In this document: one piece after another, positions 17,126 to 21,005 of the stretch
Layout: every line of letters starts with the position of its first letter
Numbering within the stretch: position 1 is the stretch's first letter
Assembly: GCA_044342535.1 (NCBI GenBank)
Contig: JBIIPQ010000034.1
Coordinates: 1-21,005 of the forward strand
Reading direction: 5' to 3'
Length of the DNA: 21,005 nt
Origin: UBA4615 sp044342535
Lineage (GTDB): Bacteria > Pseudomonadota > Gammaproteobacteria > Burkholderiales > Burkholderiaceae_E
Notes under the pieces: model-generated
The model's database searches: none
Told to the model about the DNA's origin: nothing
What the model saw: only the letters and a program-made list of their open reading frames with translations
Position numbers and translations under genes: made by a program

Positions 17126-18334
17126 TCAGTGGGCGGCCCACTGCACCGTGTTGAGGTCGATGCCTTCCTTGTACATGTCCCAGAGCGGCGACATCTCGCG
17201 CAGCTTGCCGACCTTGTCCTGCAGCAGCTTCACCGCGAAGTCGATCTCCTCCTCGGTCGTGAAGCGGCCGACGGAGAAGCGGATCGAGCTGTGCGCGAGT
17301 TCGTCGCTGCGGCCGAGCGCACGCAGCACGTACGACGGCTCGAGGCTCGCCGACGTGCAGGCCGAACCCGACGACACCGCGAGGTCCTTGATCGCCATGA
17401 TCAGCGACTCGCCCTCGACGTAGTTGAAGCTCACGTTGAGGTTGTGCGGCACACGCCGCTCCATGTCGCCGTTGACGTAGACCTCCTCGATCCGGGACAG
17501 GCCGCGCCACAGCTTGTCGCGCAGCATGCGGATGCGCTCGTTCTCGGTCTTCATCTCGAGCTTCGCGAGCCGGAACGCCTCGCCCATGCCGACGATCTGG
17601 TGCGTCGGGAGCGTGCCGGAGCGCATGCCCCGCTCATGCCCGCCGCCATGGATCTGCGCTTCGATACGCACGCGCGGCTTGCGCCGGACGTACAGCGCGC
17701 CCATGCCCTTGGGGCCGTAGGTCTTGTGGGCCGAGAAGCTCATCAGGTCGACCTTCAGCGCGCCGAGGTCGATGTCGACCTTGCCGGTGGCCTGCGCGCT
17801 GTCGACGTGGAACAGGATGCTCCGCTCGCGGCACAGCTCGCCGAGCGCGGGAATGTCCTGGATGACGCCGATCTCGTTGTTCACGTACATGACCGACAGC
17901 AGGATGGTGTCGGGCCGCAGCGCGGCCTTGAGCGCATCCATGTCGATCAGGCCGTCCTCGCGGACGTCGAGGTAGGTGACCTCGAAACCCTCGCGCTCGA
18001 GCTCGCGCATCGTGTCGAGGGTGGCCTTGTGCTCGGTCTTGACCGTGATCAGGTGCTTGCCGCGCTCCTTGTAGAAGTGCGCCGCGCCCTTGACCGCGAG
18101 ATTGATCGACTCGGTCGCGCCCGAGGTCCAGACGATTTCCTTCGGATCGCACCCGACGAGCGCGGCGACGTGCTCGCGCGCCTCCTCGACCGCCTCTTCG
18201 GCCGCCCAGCCGTACGCATGGCTGCGCGAGGCGGGGTTGCCGAAGTTCTGGCCGAGCCAGGGCACCATGCGGTCGACCACGCGGGGGTCGACTGGCGTAG
18301 TGGCCGAGTAGTCGAGATAGATCGGAAGAAACAT
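17126..18334 (-). CDS. iscS: Cysteine desulfurase IscS
   Basis: PLP enzyme that takes sulfur from cysteine for Fe-S clusters, thiolated tRNA and other cofactors. The 402-residue protein (E. coli 404) has the PLP lysine Lys204 in SFSAHKTYGPKG, His102 in TVKTEHKATLDT and the persulfide cysteine Cys326 in SSGSACTSASLEPSYVLRA. The C-terminus ends SPLWDMYKEGIDLNTVQWAAH-like (last 20 residues), the IscU-binding tail of IscS proteins. The ATG is preceded by AGGGAG. It lies 40 bp after iscR and 59 bp before iscU. Confidence 0.97.
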   Translation of the reverse strand: MFLPIYLDYSATTPVDPRVVDRMVPWLGQNFGNPASRSHAYGWAAEEAVEEAREHVAALVGCDPKEIVWTSGATESINLAVKGAAHFYKERGKHLITVKTEHKATLDTMRELEREGFEVTYLDVREDGLIDMDALKAALRPDTILLSVMYVNNEIGVIQDIPALGELCRERSILFHVDSAQATGKVDIDLGALKVDLMSFSAHKTYGPKGMGALYVRRKPRVRIEAQIHGGGHERGMRSGTLPTHQIVGMGEAFRLAKLEMKTENERIRMLRDKLWRGLSRIEEVYVNGDMERRVPHNLNVSFNYVEGESLIMAIKDLAVSSGSACTSASLEPSYVLRALGRSDELAHSSIRFSVGRFTTEEEIDFAVKLLQDKVGKLREMSPLWDMYKEGIDLNTVQWAAH

Positions 18335-18374
18335 CGAACGGACTCCCTGTCGTGTGTCTAGTCTGCCGGTCGCG

Positions 18375-18905
18375 TCATGACGCCGTCGTCACGCGCGAAC
18401 CGTGCATGTTGATCGGCTGCAGCGTCGAGGTCGGGAACTCGAGCGCGGCGCGATGCTCGCGCAGTACCGAGATCTGCTTCGGCGGCGCCTTGATCTCGCG
18501 GCCGCGCTGCTGCTCGACGAGTTCCTGCAGCGTCACGCCATCGAGGAACTCGATCATCTTCTTGTTCAGGTTGCTCCACAGTTCGTGCGTCATGCACGGA
18601 CCGTCGTCGTGGCAGTTCTCCTTGCCGCCGCAGCTGGTGGCGTCGAGCGGCTCGTCCACGGCGAAGATGATGTCGGCGACCGAGACGTCGCGCATCGGGC
18701 GGGCGAGCGTATAGCCGCCGCCGGGGCCGCGGGTGCTCTCGACCAGCTCGTGCCGGCGAAGCTTGCCGAACAGCTGCTCGAGGTAGGACAGCGAGATCTT
18801 CTGGCGCTGGCTGATGCCCGCGAGCGTGACGGGGCCATTGTGCTGGCGCATCGCCAGATCGATCATGGCGGTCACTGCGAAGCGGCCTTTGGTGGTCAGT
18901 CTCAT
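18375..18905 (-). CDS. iscR: Fe-S responsive Rrf2-family regulator IscR
   Basis: Regulator that senses Fe-S demand through its own [2Fe-2S] cluster and represses the isc operon when loaded. The 176-residue protein has an N-terminal winged helix (MRLTTKGRFAVTAMIDLA, LSYLEQLFGKLRRHELVES, RGPGGGYTLAR) and the cluster ligands Cys92, Cys98, Cys104 with His107 (SCGGKENC, GPCMTHELW). Choosing the ATG at 18903-18905 instead of the GTG just before it gives the same cysteine numbers as E. coli IscR, and its GGAG site is seven bases away. The C-terminal 40 residues after LQELVEQQ are variable, as is usual. It heads the isc operon. Confidence 0.96.
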   Translation of the reverse strand: MRLTTKGRFAVTAMIDLAMRQHNGPVTLAGISQRQKISLSYLEQLFGKLRRHELVESTRGPGGGYTLARPMRDVSVADIIFAVDEPLDATSCGGKENCHDDGPCMTHELWSNLNKKMIEFLDGVTLQELVEQQRGREIKAPPKQISVLREHRAALEFPTSTLQPINMHGSRVTTAS

Positions 18906-18919
18906 CACGAAGCTCCGGT

Positions 18920-18944
18920 AAACCCGACTAAGCGACTCAAGAAT
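18920..18944 (-). promoter_or_regulatory. iscR: IscR type-1-like site, proximal
   Basis: Compared by eye with the E. coli type-1 IscR consensus as I remember it (half-sites ATASYYGAC and GTCRRSTAT, seven bases apart), this 25-bp stretch matches 18 positions. One half, ACCCGACT, is well kept. It overlaps the putative -10 TATTCT, where repressor binding would block transcription. Confidence 0.55.
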
Positions 18945-18969
18945 ACCAATAACCTACCGGGTTGGTCGA
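18940..18969 (-). promoter_or_regulatory. iscR: Putative proximal iscR promoter
   Basis: On the minus strand TCGACC (18964-18969) and TATTCT (18940-18945) are 18 bases apart, each a four-of-six match to sigma-70 -35 and -10. Both elements lie within IscR-like sites. This is the usual layout of an IscR-repressed promoter, but the promoter itself is weak by sequence. Confidence 0.45.
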
Positions 18970-18973
18970 GTAT
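18949..18973 (-). promoter_or_regulatory. iscR: IscR type-1-like site, middle
   Basis: On the minus strand this 25-bp stretch begins ATACTCGACC and ends GGTTAT. It matches the remembered type-1 consensus at 19 of 25 positions, including the whole ATACTCGAC half-site. It covers the putative -35 of the proximal promoter and lies four bases from the proximal site, so two IscR dimers could sit side by side. Confidence 0.55.
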
Positions 18974-18992
18974 CCGTACAGGCGTCGGGGAA

Positions 18993-19007
18993 TTTGTCCT
19001 GGACAAA
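18993..19007. repeat. 15-bp perfect palindrome TTTGTCC-T-GGACAAA
   Basis: Seven-base arms around one central base, in the iscR control region between the distal and proximal promoters. The size and symmetry fit a dimeric transcription factor site. It does not match IscR type 1, Fur, FNR or NsrR patterns that I know. Confidence 0.6.
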
Positions 19008-19023
19008 CGAGCAACCAGACATG

Positions 19024-19052
19024 ACGGTAGGGATACCCGACTATTTTGTCAA
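19024..19052 (-). promoter_or_regulatory. iscR: Putative distal iscR promoter
   Basis: A perfect -35 TTGACA (19047-19052, minus strand) is followed after 17 bases by TACCGT (19024-19029), which matches the -10 consensus at three positions. The -35 lies inside the distal IscR-like site, again the position expected for repression. Transcription would start near 19017 and give iscR a leader of about 110 bases. Confidence 0.5.
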
Positions 19053-19057
19053 GGCTT
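19033..19057. promoter_or_regulatory. iscR: IscR type-1-like site, distal
   Basis: The left half ATACCCGACTATTTT matches the remembered IscR consensus at all 15 positions. The right half GTCAAG is present but one base too close, giving six instead of seven bases between GAC and GTC. It overlaps the perfect TTGACA of the distal promoter. Confidence 0.5.
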
Positions 19058-19093
19058 TGCTCAGGACGAGGCGGTCGATTCGGCCCGACAAAC

Positions 19094-19126
19094 GGTCTTC
19101 GACCGACAGCCGGACGCACGAAGACC
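19094..19126. repeat. Inverted repeat GGTCTTCG ... CGAAGACC
   Basis: Perfect 8-base arms (19094-19101 and 19119-19126) enclose a 17-base loop. It lies downstream of the phosphatase gene and upstream of the distal iscR promoter. It could fold in the end of the uvrB-phosphatase transcript, or be a protein-binding site. No T-run follows. Confidence 0.4.
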
Positions 19127-19131
19127 CCATA

Positions 19132-19146
19132 CCGGACAGGGTCCGG
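19132..19146 (-). terminator. Hairpin downstream of the phosphatase gene, possible terminator without T-run
   Basis: CCGGAC, three bases, then GTCCGG form a perfect 6-bp stem about 75 bp after the phosphatase stop. Together with the neighbouring inverted repeat it may end or stabilise the uvrB-phosphatase transcript before the iscR promoters. The lack of a T-run makes intrinsic termination doubtful. Confidence 0.35.
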
Positions 19147-19219
19147 GGTGAGGTCGTCCCAAGTCGGAACAGCGTGGAAGCGAGCGCGCCCGTCGGAACG
19201 GGAGCCCAGAGCACGGCTT

Positions 19220-19741
19220 CTACGCGGCGGCCACCTGGGTGGCGCGCCGGCGGGCGACCTCGAGCAGCCCGGCGCAGGCGTCCTCGATGAAGTCGAGCGA
19301 CTGGTCGAAGCCCGGCTGCGCACCGTAATAAGGGTCGGGGATGGTCGCCGACTCGTGCTCGGTCGCGAAGCGCATCAGCAGCTGCAGCTTGTGGTGCGCC
19401 TTCTTGGGGCCCGTCTGCTGGAGCAGCGACAGGTTGTCCCAGTCCATCGCGAGGATCAGGTCGAAGCGCTCGAAGTCGATGTCCTCGACCTGGCGCGCGC
19501 GCAGGTCGGAGATGTCGTAGCCGCGCTTGGCCGCCGTCGCCTGGGCGCGCTTGTCCGGCGCCTCGCCCGCATGGAAGGCGTGGGTGCCCGCCGACTCGAC
19601 CTTGACGACGTCGTCGAGGCCGGCCTGCCGGATCATGTGGCGGAACACGCCCTCGGCCATCGGGGAGCGGCAGATGTTGCCCATGCAGACGAACAGCACC
19701 CGGGTGTTCATCGCCATCGTGAGGGGTTCTCGTTTTGCCAT
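19220..19741 (-). CDS. Low-molecular-weight protein tyrosine phosphatase
   Basis: A 173-residue phosphatase with the P-loop VCMGNICRSP (Cys19, Arg25) and the general-acid Asp136 in IPDPYYG, so the active site is complete. Bacterial relatives dephosphorylate tyrosine kinases of polysaccharide export or act on other phosphotyrosine or phosphoarginine proteins; the partner here is unknown. The ATG at 19739-19741 has a GGAAG ribosome binding site and adds about ten residues before the usual family start, so the later ATGs (M9, M11) are alternatives. It follows uvrB by 42 bp and precedes the isc control region. I recall the same position in other Burkholderiales. Confidence 0.92.
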   Translation of the reverse strand: MAKREPLTMAMNTRVLFVCMGNICRSPMAEGVFRHMIRQAGLDDVVKVESAGTHAFHAGEAPDKRAQATAAKRGYDISDLRARQVEDIDFERFDLILAMDWDNLSLLQQTGPKKAHHKLQLLMRFATEHESATIPDPYYGAQPGFDQSLDFIEDACAGLLEVARRRATQVAAA

Positions 19742-19783
19742 GTCTTCTTCCGCGCTGGAAACAATTGTCTTGGGTCGGCGGCG

Positions 19784-21005
19784 CTAGGCCGCCCTGTCGG
19801 TCGGGAACGGCACGACGTTGTCGGCGCCGCCGGCGCCGAACACCTGCTCCTTGAGCAGGGTCAGCTGGTCGCGCACCTGGGCCGCCTTCTCGAATTCGAG
19901 GTTGCGCGCGTGGTCGAGCATCAGCTTCTCCAGGCGCTTGATTTCCTTGGCGGCGCCCTTCTCGCCCAGCGACTCGTACTGCGCGCGATCTTCGGCCGCC
20001 TTCAGTTCCTTCTTCTCCTGCGACGGGTCGTAGACCCCGTCGATGAGCTCGCGCACCTGCTTGATGACACCGCGCGGCACGATGCCGTGCTCGGTGTTGA
20101 ATTCGACCTGCTTCGTGCGGCGCCGATCGGTCTCGTCGATCGCCCGCCGCATCGAATCGGTGATCCGGTCGGCGTACAGGATCGCGGTGCCGTGCAGGTT
20201 GCGCGCCGCGCGCCCGATCGTCTGGATCAGGCTGCGCTCGGAGCGCAGGAAACCTTCCTTGTCCGCATCGAGGATGGCGACCAGCGACACCTCGGGGATG
20301 TCCAGACCCTCGCGCAGCAGGTTGATGCCGACGAGCACGTCGAACACGCCCAGCCTGAGGTCCCGGATGATCTCGACACGCTCGACCGTGTCGATGTCGG
20401 AGTGCAGGTAGCGGACCTTGACACCGTGCTCTGTCAGGTAGTCGGTCAGGTCCTCGGCCATCCGCTTGGTCAGCGTCGTCACGAGCACCCGCTCGTGGCG
20501 GGCCGCACGCAGGCGGATCTCGCCCAGCACGTCGTCGACCTGCGCGCCGGCCGGGCGCACGATCACCGTCGGATCGATCAGTCCGGTCGGGCGCACCACC
20601 TGCTCGACGACCTGGCCGCTCTGGCGCTTCTCGTAGTCGGACGGCGTGGCCGACACGAACACGCACTGGCGCAGCTTGCCCTCGAACTCCTCGAACTTCA
20701 GCGGCCGGTTGTCCAGCGCCGACGGCAGCCGGAAGCCGTACTCGACCAGCGTCTCCTTGCGGGCGCGGTCACCGCGGTACATGCCGCCGAGCTGGCCGAC
20801 GGTCACGTGCGACTCGTCGATGATCATCAGCGAGTCCTGCGGCAGGTAGTCCACCAGCGTCGACGGAGGCATGCCGGGCGCGACGCCCGACAGGTGACGC
20901 GTGTAGTTCTCGATGCCCTTGCAGAAGCCGATCTCGGCGAGCATCTCCAGGTCGAAGCGAGTGCGCTGCTCGAGGCGCTGCGCCTCGACGAGCTTGCCGT
21001 TCGTG
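19784..21005 (-). CDS. uvrB: UvrABC excinuclease subunit UvrB (5' end outside window)
   Basis: DNA damage-verifying helicase-like subunit of nucleotide excision repair. The visible 407 codons begin inside the gene with NGKLVEAQRLEQRTRFDLEM and contain IENYTRHLSG, LMIIDESHVTVGQLGGMY, FVSATPSDYE, RVLVTTLTKRMAEDLTDYL, NLLREGLDIPEVSLVAILDA and QTIGRAARN, the C-terminal helicase motifs of UvrB. A UVR domain, which binds UvrC, follows near the end (RLEKLMLDHARNLEFEKAAQ). Against E. coli UvrB (673 residues), roughly the first 270-290 residues lie beyond the right edge. The internal ATG at 20944 is not the start. Confidence 0.97.
   Translation of the reverse strand, partial: TNGKLVEAQRLEQRTRFDLEMLAEIGFCKGIENYTRHLSGVAPGMPPSTLVDYLPQDSLMIIDESHVTVGQLGGMYRGDRARKETLVEYGFRLPSALDNRPLKFEEFEGKLRQCVFVSATPSDYEKRQSGQVVEQVVRPTGLIDPTVIVRPAGAQVDDVLGEIRLRAARHERVLVTTLTKRMAEDLTDYLTEHGVKVRYLHSDIDTVERVEIIRDLRLGVFDVLVGINLLREGLDIPEVSLVAILDADKEGFLRSERSLIQTIGRAARNLHGTAILYADRITDSMRRAIDETDRRRTKQVEFNTEHGIVPRGVIKQVRELIDGVYDPSQEKKELKAAEDRAQYESLGEKGAAKEIKRLEKLMLDHARNLEFEKAAQVRDQLTLLKEQVFGAGGADNVVPFPTDRAA

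Larger units (their letters stand above)
18906..19219. other. 314-bp control region between the phosphatase gene and iscR
   Basis: This is the longest stretch without a gene and it is noticeably less GC-rich near iscR than the rest of the window. It holds, from iscR outward, two IscR-like sites on a proximal promoter, a 15-bp palindrome, a third IscR-like half-site on a distal promoter with a perfect TTGACA, and two inverted repeats close to the phosphatase gene. I found no convincing protein-coding gene in it. Confidence 0.7.

Noticed and set aside
19041..19130. 29-codon minus-strand ORF (MGSSCVRLSV...) upstream of iscR
   Set aside because: No ribosome binding site. Its end overlaps the distal promoter and its start lies in a hairpin. 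There is no recognisable family, so chance is more likely.

Overview
The window is GC-rich and almost entirely coding. It looks like a chromosomal segment of a betaproteobacterium, probably Burkholderiales-like. The evidence is the gene blocks: lolC-lolD-tatD-comEC; an RpfE-type gene, recJ, prfB and lysS; and uvrB, a small tyrosine phosphatase and a full iscRSUA-hscBA-fdx-iscX operon. The assignment rests on recalled gene order and protein character, not on a database search. I see no rRNA, tRNA, CRISPR array, insertion sequence or integrase.

Layout. (1) Positions 1-4399, minus strand: an operon-like run of lolC, lolD (8-bp overlap), tatD and comEC (cut by the left edge), covering lipoprotein release, a TatD nuclease and the DNA-uptake channel. 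(2) A 147-bp divergent region leads to a plus-strand run at 4547-11992: an RpfE-type protein, recJ, an orphan ExeA-like membrane ATPase, prfB with its programmed +1 frameshift, lysS (TTG start) and a DinB-family protein. (3) The DinB gene meets a minus-strand gene tail to tail with 1 bp between. The minus strand then carries, in transcription order from the right, uvrB (cut by the right edge), a low-molecular-weight tyrosine phosphatase, a 314-bp control region, iscR, iscS, iscU, iscA, hscB, hscA, fdx and iscX, followed directly by an SbtA-type bicarbonate transporter gene and an SbtB/PII-like gene.

How the genes work together. The Isc block is a complete housekeeping Fe-S assembly system: IscS supplies sulfur, IscU is the scaffold, HscA/HscB and the ferredoxin assist transfer, IscA is an A-type carrier, IscX is the small accessory protein and IscR is the regulator. 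The region before iscR has three IscR type-1-like sites lying on two possible promoters, which fits feedback control.

The most unusual point is that the SbtA transporter gene starts inside the iscX stop codon (GTGA overlap) and is followed by a PII-like regulator. This puts a bicarbonate-uptake pair at the end of an Fe-S operon, so its expression would be expected to follow Fe-S or iron status. Other points worth a look are two apparently leaderless starts (a 12-codon ORF coupled to the RpfE-type gene, and the ExeA-like gene), a strong hairpin between iscA and hscB, and an unassigned 15-bp palindrome plus inverted repeats upstream of iscR. The rest is ordinary core genome.
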